Notes: generated by a model from the sequence alone, not told the origin. Positions 1 to 9,424 are shown, numbered from the stretch's first letter. The stretch is 50,606 nucleotides of DNA from Drouetiella hepatica Uher 2000/2452 (GCA_019359505.1 JAHHHD010000019.1:64001-114606); one strand, 5' to 3'. Numbers and translations: made by a program.

Positions 1-2
1 AC

Positions 3-2051
3 ATGGTACGACGCACTCGCAGCTTTATTCAGACAAATTATGCCAAGCTGGATGAACCGTTGCCCCTAGAACAAGAATTAGGCAAAGAAGCTCGGACGTA
101 TTTAGAGTTTGCCGATGGCAGAAGAGCTTACTTCCCGATCCGGCAGCCGCAGACGATTAAATTTAGCCTGGGTGAAGGCAATGATCCCTATGCCTCTCTG
201 TATTCGGACGAGGTGGTAGAGACGATTAATCATCTGAATCTACCGCGCTATGGGTTAGGCAACTATGTCGCTTCGACAAAACGAAAAACTCTAACAGAAT
301 CAGAAGAGCGCCAAATTAAAGGATTATCACGGGCTGGGAAGCGATTGATGGGCTTTAGCCGCACCAATTTGTTTAAGCGATTGGAAAGCGGTGGACCCGC
401 CTTTATTCAATCGATCGATCGCCATATCTTGCGGAATTACATTTTCTTACACGCGATCGAGCAGACGCTTGATTTGCCGATTGGGACTCAGGAAGCTGCC
501 CTGCTTGATAGCCGCAACAACGATGAAGATGCCGAATCAATCCTGGCAACCTTGCTCGATCCAGAAATTGAGGAAGAAGACGAACTCACGCAGGAAGAAG
601 TGCTTGATCAGGCTGAGAGCGATTATCGTCAGCGAGCCGCCCAGGTTTACCGGATCTATGCGACTCGTTATCAACGCCGCTTCAAATGGATTCAGTCAAA
701 ACTACTTAAGCCTTCCCTCAAGAAGGATTTGCAGGCAGACGCTAAGGCATTGACGGCAGTATTGACGCAGCACGGTAAATGGCTGGCTCACCGAGATACA
801 AAGCTAGCGGCATTAGTAGAGCTGCTGACGCAGAAGCACTCGCATGAGAAGGTGCTAGTGTTTACGCAATTTGCAGACACCGTTCGCTATTTGAGCGAAG
901 AGCTAAAGCGCATTGGACTCACCCACATTGAGGGCGTGACAGGCAATTCAGAGAATCCGGCAGCGATCGCTTGGCAGTTTAGTCCGGTGAGTAACGGCAA
1001 ATCAGTCTCTAAAGATGAAGAATTGCGGGTGTTGATTGCTACTGACGTGTTGAGTGAAGGCTTGAACCTGCAAGACTGTGCCATTATCGTCAATTACGAT
1101 TTGCCTTGGGCAATTATCCGACTGATTCAAAGGGCAGGGCGGGTGGATCGCATTGGTCAGACGGCAGCTAATATTCTTTGCTACTCCTTTTTGCCTGCTG
1201 AGGGCGTAGAGCGAATCATCCGGCTTCGGAGTCGATTGCGGCAGCGCTTACAGGAGAATGCTGAAGTCGTGGGCACGGATGAAACTTTTTTTGAAGATGA
1301 AATGGATGCGCAAGCATTTCTGGATCTGTATCACGAGAAAGCTGGGGTCTATGACGGCGCAGAAGACAGCGAGGTGGACTTGACCTCGGAAGCTTATCAA
1401 ATTTGGAAGAATGCTACAGATGCTGATCCGGCTTTGAAGAAGACAATCGAGAATTTAGCTCCAGTTGTCTATTCCACCCGTGACCATGCGGCAACACCGA
1501 CTCAACCAGAAGGGGTGTTGCTGTATATGAAAACAGCGGAAGGCAACGATTCTCTGGCACTCGTTGATCGCCAGGGTAGAAGTGTTACTCAGTCGCAGCT
1601 TGCGATCTTGCGGTTGGCGCAATGCCTTCCAGATACTCCTGCAAGACCCAGAGATCCGCAGCACCATGAGTTAGTGGCGCAGGGTGCAAAGCTGATTTTA
1701 GAAGAAGAGAAAAGTACGGGTGGGCAGTTGGGTCGTCCTTCAGGGGCGCGGTTTCGGACTTACGAGCGCTTAAAGCGCCATGCTCAGGCAGTGAGGGGGA
1801 CTTTGTTTGAGTCTAAAGATTTGCTGATGGCGATCGATCAAATTTATCGTTATCCCTTGCGGCAGTCAGCGATCGACCAGCTCAATCGGCAACTTAGAAG
1901 TGGCATCAATGACCAGCAGTTGGCAGAATTAGTGGTAGCGCTCTATCAAGACGATCGACTGTGTTTGGTGCAGGAAGAAGTGAGTACAAGGGAGCCACAG
2001 ATCATTTGCTCGATGGGCTTGTTCGCTAGGGGATTGGAGGGGAACGATTGA
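3..2051 (+). CDS. SNF2-type helicase, C-terminal part (5' truncated by window edge)
   Basis: The visible 682 residues lack the N-terminal DEAD/DEAH ATPase lobe but contain a complete helicase C-terminal lobe at about residues 270-400. There is a motif IV-like segment (KVLVFTQFADTV), motif V (LIATDVLSEGLNLQDC) and motif VI (RLIQRAGRVDRIGQ) with its arginine fingers. This pattern is typical of SNF2/RapA-like helicases in DNA defence systems such as DISARM DrmD. The reading frame is open to the left edge, so the first ATG at position 3 is probably internal and the real start lies outside the window. The stop overlaps the next start by 4 bases, which suggests an operon with the DUF5674, small unknown and methylase genes that follow. 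Likely role: ATP-driven translocation on DNA alongside the methylase. The exact system is not determined. Confidence 0.85.
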   Translation: MVRRTRSFIQTNYAKLDEPLPLEQELGKEARTYLEFADGRRAYFPIRQPQTIKFSLGEGNDPYASLYSDEVVETINHLNLPRYGLGNYVASTKRKTLTESEERQIKGLSRAGKRLMGFSRTNLFKRLESGGPAFIQSIDRHILRNYIFLHAIEQTLDLPIGTQEAALLDSRNNDEDAESILATLLDPEIEEEDELTQEEVLDQAESDYRQRAAQVYRIYATRYQRRFKWIQSKLLKPSLKKDLQADAKALTAVLTQHGKWLAHRDTKLAALVELLTQKHSHEKVLVFTQFADTVRYLSEELKRIGLTHIEGVTGNSENPAAIAWQFSPVSNGKSVSKDEELRVLIATDVLSEGLNLQDCAIIVNYDLPWAIIRLIQRAGRVDRIGQTAANILCYSFLPAEGVERIIRLRSRLRQRLQENAEVVGTDETFFEDEMDAQAFLDLYHEKAGVYDGAEDSEVDLTSEAYQIWKNATDADPALKKTIENLAPVVYSTRDHAATPTQPEGVLLYMKTAEGNDSLALVDRQGRSVTQSQLAILRLAQCLPDTPARPRDPQHHELVAQGAKLILEEEKSTGGQLGRPSGARFRTYERLKRHAQAVRGTLFESKDLLMAIDQIYRYPLRQSAIDQLNRQLRSGINDQQLAELVVALYQDDRLCLVQEEVSTREPQIICSMGLFARGLEGND

Positions 2052-2377
2052 TCCTGCTGATCCGCGATCGCGCGACAGAAGCACAAGTCCAGGAAATGTT
2101 GGAAGAGCTGGGGGTTTACATCAAAGTGGCAGTTGATATCGATCGCAGAACTCTAGCAGGTGGGGGCTATTTACATGCAGACTGTGAAGCCGAACTGTTA
2201 GATGACGGCAGCAGGCAGGATGCAATCTGGGGTGCGAACTGGAACCCCTTTACCCAGGATATTGTCTATGAATCGTTGATCAACATCCGTCCGCGCCAAA
2301 ATCGATCGATGGAAATTTTAGATATTGGGATTCGGGAACAGGTAGCTCAAGTGATTCAACAATTGCTGGGAGGCTGA
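2048..2377 (+). CDS. DUF5674 family protein
   Basis: This 109-residue protein begins at a TTG whose bases overlap the helicase stop codon (shared TTGA), so translational coupling is likely. I recognise the family as DUF5674 from the N-terminal pattern (ILLIRDRATEAQVQEMLEEL), the acidic beta-rich middle and the DAIWGANW region; this is from memory. It has no membrane segment or signal peptide. Members are small cytosolic proteins of unknown function, often near toxin-antitoxin or restriction genes. Its place between helicase and methylase suggests an accessory subunit or regulator of that cassette, but this is inferred from position alone. Confidence 0.7.
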   Translation: MILLIRDRATEAQVQEMLEELGVYIKVAVDIDRRTLAGGGYLHADCEAELLDDGSRQDAIWGANWNPFTQDIVYESLINIRPRQNRSMEILDIGIREQVAQVIQQLLGG

Positions 2378-2385
2378 GGCAGGCT

Positions 2386-2775
2386 ATGAGAGATCAGGTT
2401 GTTCAAGATCGGACAAGGCTTCAAGAACGGTATTTACAGGATGACCTGCCGACTCGTCTGGGTGGACTGGCAGCAAACTTGGCGCGCATTCAATCGTTTT
2501 CTCACCATGTAGGCAATCAGGCAGTGGTAGAGCGCCTGATTGAGGAAAGCAAGTTGTTTGTTGAGTGGACAGCTAGCGAAATCGATATTGATAGTGCTGC
2601 CGAGCTGGTGGCGATGCAGATTCAACTGGCGCGATGGCAGCGCAACTGGCGATCGCTCTGGGCAGATCCAGCTCAACGAGTCAAGATGGCTGATCAGGCA
2701 AAAGTTTGGTCTGAACGGGTGCTGGGATTATCGGGCATTCTATCAGGAGGGTCTGCTTCTCCGGAAGCCTCTTAA
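2386..2775 (+). CDS. Hypothetical helical protein in the helicase/methylase cassette
   Basis: This 129-residue protein starts at an ATG 8 bases after the preceding stop, with GGAGG-like sequence just upstream. I do not recognise a family. It looks entirely alpha-helical, with several Trp and Arg residues (RWQRNWRSLW) near residues 90-100 and no membrane segment. The tight spacing makes it co-transcribed with the helicase and methylase. It may be a small adaptor subunit of the cassette, but no function can be read from its sequence. Confidence 0.7.
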   Translation: MRDQVVQDRTRLQERYLQDDLPTRLGGLAANLARIQSFSHHVGNQAVVERLIEESKLFVEWTASEIDIDSAAELVAMQIQLARWQRNWRSLWADPAQRVKMADQAKVWSERVLGLSGILSGGSASPEAS

Positions 2776-2825
2776 TTTGCCTTGTTACTTGTTTTGATCC
2801 GCTGCCCCTAGTTTTCACTTCTGCT

Positions 2826-5800
2826 ATGCCCTTCAATTCCGATAAAGCTCAAGATCGCCTGTATGAGTTCAAGCTGCAAGAGTTATTTATCTTGGAACTT
2901 GGGTGGTCGCAGCCTGCCAGTCGTAACCCAGAATCGCTAGAAGTGGAGGGGCAGACTTATCAGCGATCGCAGATTGCCCAGATGTCGGGTGTGCCGATCT
3001 TTGAAATCACTTCGCCAGATGGCGACATTCCGACTGCCGAAATTCGTAATGCCATTTACAAGGCAATCGCCGATCAGTTTGCCGAGAATCTGCTGATTTT
3101 TGTGAATCAGAAGCGGACGCGATCGTTGTGGTATTGGGCAAAGCGGGATGGGACAAAATTTTACCCACGTACCGAATCGTATGTGCAGGGGCAGCCACCT
3201 GATTTGTTGTTGAGCAAAATAGGGGGACTGTTCATCCCTATTGAAGCTTTAGAGCAGGGCGAGCTGCCCGTGATCGACGTTGCGGCTCGGCTTCAGCAAG
3301 GTTTTGATGTCGAGAAGGTAACAAAAGATTTTTACAAGGACTTTCAAGATCAGCACCAATTTTTCTTGCAGCACATTGGAGGAATCGAGAAGGAGTCAGA
3401 TCGCCGTTGGTATGCCTCGGTGGTTCTCAATCGCCTGATGTTTGTCTATTTTTTACAGAAAAAGCTTTTTTTGGGATCAGGGGAACCGAAGGATAAGCTG
3501 AAGTATTTGCGAATACAGCTAGAGAAAAGTCAAAAGCGCGGCAGCAACTTGTATTATCGAGAGTTTTTGCAGCCGTTATTTTTTGAGGGATTTGCGAAGC
3601 CAGAGGGAACTCGCTCTGATGACATCAACGAACTCATTAATAAAATTCCTTATCTCAACGGCGGTTTATTCTTGCACCATCAGATTGAGCAGGATGAGCG
3701 CAACCATATAGTAATTCCAGATGTGGCATTTGAGCAGGTATTTAATGTCTTTGAGAATTATTCTTGGCATTTGGACGACCGACCAAGTGAGATAGCAAAT
3801 GCAAGAGAGATTAACCCGGATGTGTTGGGCTACATCTTTGAGAAATACATTAACCAGAAAGCGTTTGGGGCGTACTATACGCGCACTGAGATTACGGAAT
3901 ACTTGTGCGATCGCACGATCAACAAGCTGATTCTCGATCGGGTAAACCGAATTTCTGAGCGTCAGTTTGACAGCATTGGCGATTTGCTGGTGAAGCTGGA
4001 TGCCAATCTTTGTCGGCAGTTGATCTATGGTGATGATGCAATTTTGCGAACGCTGTCGTTGCTTGATCCGGCTTGTGGATCGGGGGCATTTTTGATTGCG
4101 GCAATGAAGACGTTGATCCCAATTTATAGCGGCATTATTGGGGTGATTAATACTGCGGGCGATCGCCAGTTGACTCAATGGCTGAAGGAAGTGGAGGCAA
4201 AACATCCATCGTTGTCCTATTTCATCAAAAAGCGGATCATTACCGACAACCTCTATGGCGTAGACATCATGGAGGAGGCAATGGAAATTGCTAAGCTGCG
4301 GTTGTTTTTGGCGCTGGTGTCGTCGGCGCAGACTGCGGATCAGTTGGAGCCGTTGCCAAATGTAGATTTCAACATCATGGCGGGGAATTCGCTGATTGGG
4401 CTGATGCGGGTGGACGAGTCGGGGTTTGATGCGATCCACAGTTCGGGCGACGTGCAAATGAGTTTTCTGGGTTCGATCGCGGCTCAAAGCTATCAACAGA
4501 TTCTGGAGGAGAAGAACGCCAATATTGATCTCTATAAGAAACATGCGTTTTTGAAAGAGGATGCAGGCGGCACAGTGCAAGAAGATCGGCTCCAGAGCTT
4601 ACGCAATGAGATCGATAAAATCAATCGAGACGCTGAGGCAAAGCTAAATCAGCTTTTGTTGAATGAGTTTACGCTGAAATTGGGGATTCGCTATGAAGAA
4701 GCGCAACTCACCGGAAAAGCCAAAAAGCGATCGCTGACCCTCAAAGATATTGAGGATTTGAAACCGTTTCATTGGGGCTATCACTTCGATCGCGTCATGG
4801 CGCGGGGTGGGTTTGATGCAATTATTGCCAATCCGCCTTGGGAAGTATTTCAGACGGATGAAAAAGAATTTTTTCAGAAATATGACAACCTAATTAGAAA
4901 GAAAAAACTAAATATTAAGGCATGGGAGAGCCAGAGAGATCAACTCTTAGAGGATCTAGAGATCCAACAAGCATGGCTAACTTACTGTAGTAGCTATTCT
5001 CACGTCAGTGCTTACTATAAGAAAACTGAACACTATATAAACCAGCGTTCAATAGTTGACGGGAAAAGTGCTGCCAGAAAAATAAATCTCTACGCCTTAT
5101 TTGTTGAGCAATGCTTTAACTTGTTGCAGTCAAATGGCGAATGTGGTATTGTCCTTCCGAGCGGAATTTATACAGATCTTGGTACTAAACAGCTTAGAGA
5201 AATGCTGTTTAGTGAAACACAAATTTCTGGTTTATTCTGCATTGAGAATCGACGCGAAGTTTTCGAGAACGTTCATCGCAGCTTCAAAATCGTTATCCTT
5301 TCTTTTCAAAAAGGTGGTGTGACAGATAAATTTCCTGCTGCCTTTATGAGGCTCAATGTTGGCGAATTAGAAGATTTTCCAAATCAAAACAGTCTTCAAA
5401 TCAGCACTAACTTAATTCGGAGATTGTCACCGGATTCGCTTTCGGTGATGGAACTTAAAAGTAAGCAAGACGTTGAAATTGCTGAAAAGATGGTTGGGTT
5501 TCCGCTGCTCGGTGAGAAGATACCTGATCGATGGAATCTTTCACTCAGACAAGAATTGAACATGACTAGCGATAGTCATTTGTTTAAGCAACAGCCGGGT
5601 GAAGGGCGATCACCGCTTTACGAAGGCAAGATGATTCATCAGTTTACTCATGAATATGCAGAGCCACGATATTGGGTGGATGAAGGTGAAGCAAGAAAAT
5701 CTCTGCTTGGTAGAGCCAAAGATGATGGTCAAGAATTGGCTTATCAGCATCACAGATTAGCTTTTAGGCTAGTAGGTGAAAATACAAACTTTAGAAACCT

Positions 5801-6794
5801 CATAGTTTCGCTACTTCCTAAGCATGTATTTTGCGGACACTCTCTAGGCGTAAGTCGAAACGTCAAAAATGTTGAAGAGCTACTTTTTCTATGTAGTACG
5901 TTTAACAGTTTTGTCGTTGATTACTCAATTCGCTCAAGAGTTGCTCGGAATATCAGCCTTTTTTCAATGTACCAACTTCCTGTTCCCCGCCTCATCAAAG
6001 GCGATCGCTACTTCAAAGAAATCGTCGATCGCGCTGCCAAACTCATCTGCACCACTCCCGAATTTGATGATCTTGCCGCCGAAGTCGGGCTAGGCTCCCA
6101 TGCCAACGGCGTTACCGATGAGGGCGATCGGGCTAAACTTCGCGCCGAACTCGACGGCATGATCGCCCATCTCTACGGACTCACCGAAACCGAATTCACC
6201 CATATTCTCTCCACCTTCCCGATCGTCTCAGACGAAGTCAAACAAGCTGCCCTTGCGGAATACCGCAACTTTATCCCAAAAGCAGGCGATGCCGAAATTC
6301 TGGCTTTAATCGCCCAAGGCGAAAACGCCCAACTCGAATTCAAATCCACCGCCCGCTGGAACCTCAAAGAAGCCAAAAAAGACCGGACGATGGAAGAGGT
6401 GATCTTGAAAACTGTCGCCGCTTTCCTCAATACTCATGGCGGCACCCTCCTCATCGGTGTCGAAGACAACGGCAACATCCTCGGACTACAGCTCGACTAC
6501 CAAACTCTGCAAAAGAAAAACCGCGATGGCTACGAACTCTGGCTCACCAACGATCTACTGCTTAAGGAAATGGGCAAAGATCTCGCCCCTTACATTGCCA
6601 TCAGCTTTCACGTCATCGATCAACAGGAAATCTGCAAAATCACCGCTCAACGTGCCCCCAAACCTGTCTACGTCCACATCCGCGACAAGACTGGGCAACT
6701 GAAAGAATGCTTCTTTATCCGCACAAATAACTCGACTGGTAAGTTAGATAAACCCAGTGAGATTACCAATCATGTCACAAATCACTGGTCGTAG
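2826..6794 (+). CDS. Eco57I-type N6-adenine DNA methylase with C-terminal AlbA_2 domain
   Basis: This 1322-residue protein combines three parts. Residues about 1-390 resemble the N-terminal region of Eco57I/type IIG-like enzymes and could hold a nuclease fold, though I cannot assign catalytic residues. The methyltransferase core has motif I (LDPACGSGAFL) near residue 413 and catalytic motif IV (NPPW) near residue 668, the N6-adenine type. A putative target-recognition region follows. At about 1160-1300 lies an AlbA_2/Schlafen-like domain (LEFKSTARWNLKE, FLNTHGGTLLIGVEDNG). It would modify host DNA and, with the upstream helicase, restrict foreign DNA in a DISARM-like or type IIG-like manner. 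The stretch 4860-6000 is visibly more AT-rich and has no HIP1 site, consistent with a swapped specificity region. The AlbA_2 fusion is unusual. Confidence 0.85.
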   Translation: MPFNSDKAQDRLYEFKLQELFILELGWSQPASRNPESLEVEGQTYQRSQIAQMSGVPIFEITSPDGDIPTAEIRNAIYKAIADQFAENLLIFVNQKRTRSLWYWAKRDGTKFYPRTESYVQGQPPDLLLSKIGGLFIPIEALEQGELPVIDVAARLQQGFDVEKVTKDFYKDFQDQHQFFLQHIGGIEKESDRRWYASVVLNRLMFVYFLQKKLFLGSGEPKDKLKYLRIQLEKSQKRGSNLYYREFLQPLFFEGFAKPEGTRSDDINELINKIPYLNGGLFLHHQIEQDERNHIVIPDVAFEQVFNVFENYSWHLDDRPSEIANAREINPDVLGYIFEKYINQKAFGAYYTRTEITEYLCDRTINKLILDRVNRISERQFDSIGDLLVKLDANLCRQLIYGDDAILRTLSLLDPACGSGAFLIAAMKTLIPIYSGIIGVINTAGDRQLTQWLKEVEAKHPSLSYFIKKRIITDNLYGVDIMEEAMEIAKLRLFLALVSSAQTADQLEPLPNVDFNIMAGNSLIGLMRVDESGFDAIHSSGDVQMSFLGSIAAQSYQQILEEKNANIDLYKKHAFLKEDAGGTVQEDRLQSLRNEIDKINRDAEAKLNQLLLNEFTLKLGIRYEEAQLTGKAKKRSLTLKDIEDLKPFHWGYHFDRVMARGGFDAIIANPPWEVFQTDEKEFFQKYDNLIRKKKLNIKAWESQRDQLLEDLEIQQAWLTYCSSYSHVSAYYKKTEHYINQRSIVDGKSAARKINLYALFVEQCFNLLQSNGECGIVLPSGIYTDLGTKQLREMLFSETQISGLFCIENRREVFENVHRSFKIVILSFQKGGVTDKFPAAFMRLNVGELEDFPNQNSLQISTNLIRRLSPDSLSVMELKSKQDVEIAEKMVGFPLLGEKIPDRWNLSLRQELNMTSDSHLFKQQPGEGRSPLYEGKMIHQFTHEYAEPRYWVDEGEARKSLLGRAKDDGQELAYQHHRLAFRLVGENTNFRNLIVSLLPKHVFCGHSLGVSRNVKNVEELLFLCSTFNSFVVDYSIRSRVARNISLFSMYQLPVPRLIKGDRYFKEIVDRAAKLICTTPEFDDLAAEVGLGSHANGVTDEGDRAKLRAELDGMIAHLYGLTETEFTHILSTFPIVSDEVKQAALAEYRNFIPKAGDAEILALIAQGENAQLEFKSTARWNLKEAKKDRTMEEVILKTVAAFLNTHGGTLLIGVEDNGNILGLQLDYQTLQKKNRDGYELWLTNDLLLKEMGKDLAPYIAISFHVIDQQEICKITAQRAPKPVYVHIRDKTGQLKECFFIRTNNSTGKLDKPSEITNHVTNHWS

Positions 6795-7103
6795 CTAGAA
6801 CAAGAAGCTGCTGAGTTCGTTTAGTTTAGGGTTGAGACGATCGCTATCTCGGCTAACTCATTCCGTATCCCGACAGACCTGGGTTCTATGTCGATGTGCT
6901 GAAGATATCCATAATAGTTATCGTCGTTGCCACCTAACATTTTGCGGCGCACTACCCATGAGCCTCATGCTTTCCCAACTAAAACACTACGATCAATTAT
7001 AAAACTGATCAGCGTTGTTGCATAAATTAAGCCTTGCTATACAAGGCTTTCAAGTCCCAAAAAATCTCAATTAAATGTCTTTGTCAACTGCCCAAAATTC
7101 CTT
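6795..7103. other. Gap with possible gene remnant
   Basis: No convincing gene is present. On the minus strand 6821-6940 is an open frame of 39 residues with protein-like composition (begins MLGGNDDNYYGYLQ), which may be the remnant of a larger gene; I do not recognise it. A small hairpin repeat at 7031-7050 is listed separately. Confidence 0.4.
7029..7050. repeat. Short hairpin repeat shared with the right end
   Basis: AAGCCTTG-CTATA-CAAGGCTT is an 8 bp perfect stem with a 5-base loop. A close relative (CCTTG-ATATA-CAAGG followed by CTTTCA) lies at 50436-50455 in the subterminal region. Here it could act as a weak terminator after the upstream operon. Confidence 0.45.
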
Positions 7104-7349
7104 CTAGTGAGCCTCACAGCCAATACCGTCCTTATCCCGATCGAAACGATGTGGGTCAGGCTGGCGTACCTGAAAGTTGGTGTATGAAACATCTGGACAG
7201 TCTAAATCTGGCGGAGCAGGCGCAATACAGACGGTAGGATAGCTTGGGTCACAGTTCTGCTGTGCAGCGATGGGCGAAGGCTGAAAGAGCAGGATCAGCA
7301 TGGCGATCGCCATGCTTAACAAAGCAGAGAGCATCAATTGAATTTTCAT
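7104..7349 (-). CDS. Secreted Excalibur calcium-binding domain protein
   Basis: This 81-residue protein has a signal peptide at residues 1-29 (hydrophobic LSALLSMAIAMLILLF, then AAQQ). The short mature part ends in the Excalibur signature DRDKDGIGCE at about residues 70-79, in which spaced Asp residues form a Ca2+-binding loop and a Cys is conserved. Two further Cys residues precede it, which suggests disulphides. Such domains occur alone or at the end of secreted nucleases and surface proteins. It is followed on the same strand by nothing obvious, and it lies downstream of another small secreted protein on the same strand. The specific role is unknown. Confidence 0.8.
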   Translation of the reverse strand: MKIQLMLSALLSMAIAMLILLFQPSPIAAQQNCDPSYPTVCIAPAPPDLDCPDVSYTNFQVRQPDPHRFDRDKDGIGCEAH

Positions 7350-7402
7350 ATGCTTTTACTTGATTATTTAACTTACGGTTTTAAGACTGTTAGCTATGAA
7401 GT

Positions 7403-7633
7403 CTATTTGCCACATTTATCTGTCCCATATAAAATCTCCTTTGAGCTGCCGTCCGGATTAAACTGAGCGCACCAAACCCCACCTGCTAATACCTTTTGCC
7501 GCTCATGATTAGCTTGAATTGCCTGATCAACGAATGCAGGAGTCCCAAAACGTTGCATGAAGTGAGGCGCTGCGGTGAATGGAAGAGCGATAGCGGTAGT
7601 CATAATAAGCAAACGCCTAAAAAACGGTGACAT
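7403..7633 (-). CDS. Small secreted hypothetical protein
   Basis: This 76-residue protein has an N-terminal basic-hydrophobic segment (RRLLIMTTAIALPFTAAP) that reads as a signal peptide. The short mature region contains two Cys residues. I do not recognise a family. It lies 53 bases upstream of the Excalibur gene on the same strand, so the two may be co-transcribed as small exported proteins. Confidence 0.55.
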   Translation of the reverse strand: MSPFFRRLLIMTTAIALPFTAAPHFMQRFGTPAFVDQAIQANHERQKVLAGGVWCAQFNPDGSSKEILYGTDKCGK

Positions 7634-7869
7634 GGCAAAAGCACTCTAGAGAATGACTCTAGGATGCCCATACAGGCTAGTACGTCTAGCAAAGATCAAA
7701 GGAAAATCACAAAAATAAGGGGCATTCGCCAATAGCATCAGCATTGGAACAGAAAGTTAAGCGAGTATATGTTTCATTGGGATATCAGCGCTCCAATCAA
7801 TACACCCAATAAGCCATCTTGGTGTTAAAGGTAGAATTGCAACCCATTGTTGATTGAGCTTACTGCTTT

Positions 7870-8385
7870 ATGGTTGAGCCTATCTATACGAATGCTGTCT
7901 CAACGCTTCATCCTGCTTTCGCTGGCGCTCTCAGCCGCGTCTGTCAATCCATTAATTGGGACTATGGCGAAGCTTGGATGCTCAATCCAGAAGAAACTCT
8001 GCTCGAACTCAGTCCGATTTGGTGTGTTCATCCAAACCGTGACGACGATCGCCGGGATGCTCTCGAAAAATTTGGAGTCTGTAGTCGAAGCTTTGTTTTA
8101 TCGATTAACGAGGGGTTGCCTGGGAGAGTTTTTCAGTTGCGTCAGCCTCAGTGGATTGAAGATGTTTCTGTTCCCTCAGAAGGCTACTTTCTTCGCAATC
8201 AGCTTGCTAAAGCGTTCAATCTCAAAGCCGGACTTGGTTTTCCGATTTTTCGCGATCAAGCGATAATCGCAATCTTTGTCTTTTTCACCGATCGCGCTTT
8301 TGAAAAAGACAAAGATGTAATCCAGCTTGCGATCGCTGCGGCAACCCCACTGGAGTACGAGGAGTTTTATGTGATTGATCGGTAA
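7870..8385 (+). CDS. GAF domain protein
   Basis: This 171-residue protein is essentially a single GAF domain. Typical features are the N-terminal helix, the GEAWMLNP strand, the GLPGRVFQLRQPQWIEDV stretch and the terminal strand with FPIFRDQAIIAIFVFF. GAF domains bind small ligands, cyclic nucleotides or bilins. I see no Cys in the usual bilin-lyase context, so a chromophore is not supported. It has no output domain and would need a partner. It is a single gene divergent from the small secreted genes on its left and convergent with the PycTM-like gene on its right. Confidence 0.8.
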   Translation: MVEPIYTNAVSTLHPAFAGALSRVCQSINWDYGEAWMLNPEETLLELSPIWCVHPNRDDDRRDALEKFGVCSRSFVLSINEGLPGRVFQLRQPQWIEDVSVPSEGYFLRNQLAKAFNLKAGLGFPIFRDQAIIAIFVFFTDRAFEKDKDVIQLAIAAATPLEYEEFYVIDR

Positions 8386-8485
8386 CCTCAGTTGTTGTTG
8401 CGATCGAGCCAACTGTCGAACTATCTCTATGAGTTCTTCTAAGACGACTTTCTAGTACGATTATTGGGATGCGCTTATCTAGAAC

Positions 8486-9061
8486 TTAGGCAGCAGAGTA
8501 TAGATAACTCACAGCCGCCATAACAAAGAAGATTAGACTTAATGCTGCAAACCCAAATCCAATGTTAACTGCGATGTGCTTCTTACGAACATTGCTTGAG
8601 AGTACGTATATTTCCTCTGCAAGCACTTTAAGCTCAAATTCCTCCTCACTAGACTCAAGAGTAACCTGAAATTTCTTCTGATCTAATGCCTCAATAAATT
8701 GAAAAAACCACATTATCATTTCTGGAGGATACTTGTCAGAATCTTGGCATCTTGACTCGGCTTTTTTAATAATTTGCTTAACTTCTCTGATTGAATATAT
8801 TCGTGACCAAACGCAAGAAATAGCAGCTCCAATTGATACTATCAATGACAAAAGCATCAATGCTAGATTTAACCATGTTACCCAACTGAATACATCAAGA
8901 ATTGATCGCAGTTTATCAGGCTCGGAGAAAACTGTACTTGTTAGGAACGCCAAGAAAGCAGCATCAATAGCTAAAACCACTTGAGCCTTCGAGTCTGCAC
9001 TTTTATACCAATCTAAAACATCGTCATATAGTCGGCGTGAATACTCTAACTTGCTAGACAT
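8486..9061 (-). CDS. PycTM-like Pycsar effector membrane protein (DUF5706-like), orphan
   Basis: This 191-residue protein has an N-terminal helix (LDWYKSADSKAQVVLAIDAA) with the D-x-K-A pattern seen at the start of PycTM/DUF5706 effectors. Hydrophobic segments follow at about 28-45, 57-82 and 165-188. In Pycsar systems such effectors respond to cCMP or cUMP and disrupt the inner membrane during phage infection. No pyrimidine cyclase gene is visible beside it: the neighbours are a GAF protein and the replicon backbone operon. It may respond to a distant cyclase, or belong to a related SLATT-like family. Family assignment is from memory of the motif. Confidence 0.65.
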   Translation of the reverse strand: MSSKLEYSRRLYDDVLDWYKSADSKAQVVLAIDAAFLAFLTSTVFSEPDKLRSILDVFSWVTWLNLALMLLSLIVSIGAAISCVWSRIYSIREVKQIIKKAESRCQDSDKYPPEMIMWFFQFIEALDQKKFQVTLESSEEEFELKVLAEEIYVLSSNVRKKHIAVNIGFGFAALSLIFFVMAAVSYLYSAA

Positions 9062-9424
9062 AGCGATATCCCAATCACTTACGTTTGAGGCTTCCCATCA
9101 TACTCATTGCCAGCCTGGTAAAGGAGAGAGTTTTAGATATATCCTTCTCTATCCCCTCTAACAGTACGTACAACTTTCACTGCACATAGCGCAAGCAACG
9201 CCTTAAGATTTAGTATCTCCGGTTCTTAATGAGCCTTACCTGACTAAAATCATAAACCCTGAGTTCTCCTGATTTCGTTCGAGTTGTTGAGTGAGCAATG
9301 GATGATTGAAAAAGCAATGACAGTGTGAAATCGACGCTGAAAACCAACGCGGCTACCGACGTGGCTGAATATTGCCCAACGCTGTCTCCGCTCCAGCCCT
9401 ATGACAGGGGCAATATTGACGCTG
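9062..9424. other. Gap without gene
   Basis: No coding sequence is supported here. It contains the upstream region of the PycTM-like gene and a hairpin close to the 3' end of the ATPase gene (9368-9417). Confidence 0.5.
9368..9417 (-). terminator. Inverted repeat after the ATPase operon
   Basis: AATATTGCCC (9368-9377) and GGGCAATATT (9408-9417) form a perfect 10 bp inverted repeat with a 30-base loop, 7 bases beyond the stop of the leftward operon. There is no clear U-tract, so it may be a weak terminator, an mRNA-stabilising structure or a protein site. Confidence 0.4.

Noticed and set aside
3666-4580. 304-codon open frame opposite the methylase
   Set aside because: It lies antisense to the methyltransferase core, which has unmistakable motifs. 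The antisense protein has a composition typical of a shadow frame.
7847-8266. 139-codon frame overlapping the GAF gene
   Set aside because: The alternative frame of 7870-8385 encodes a clear GAF domain; this one does not.
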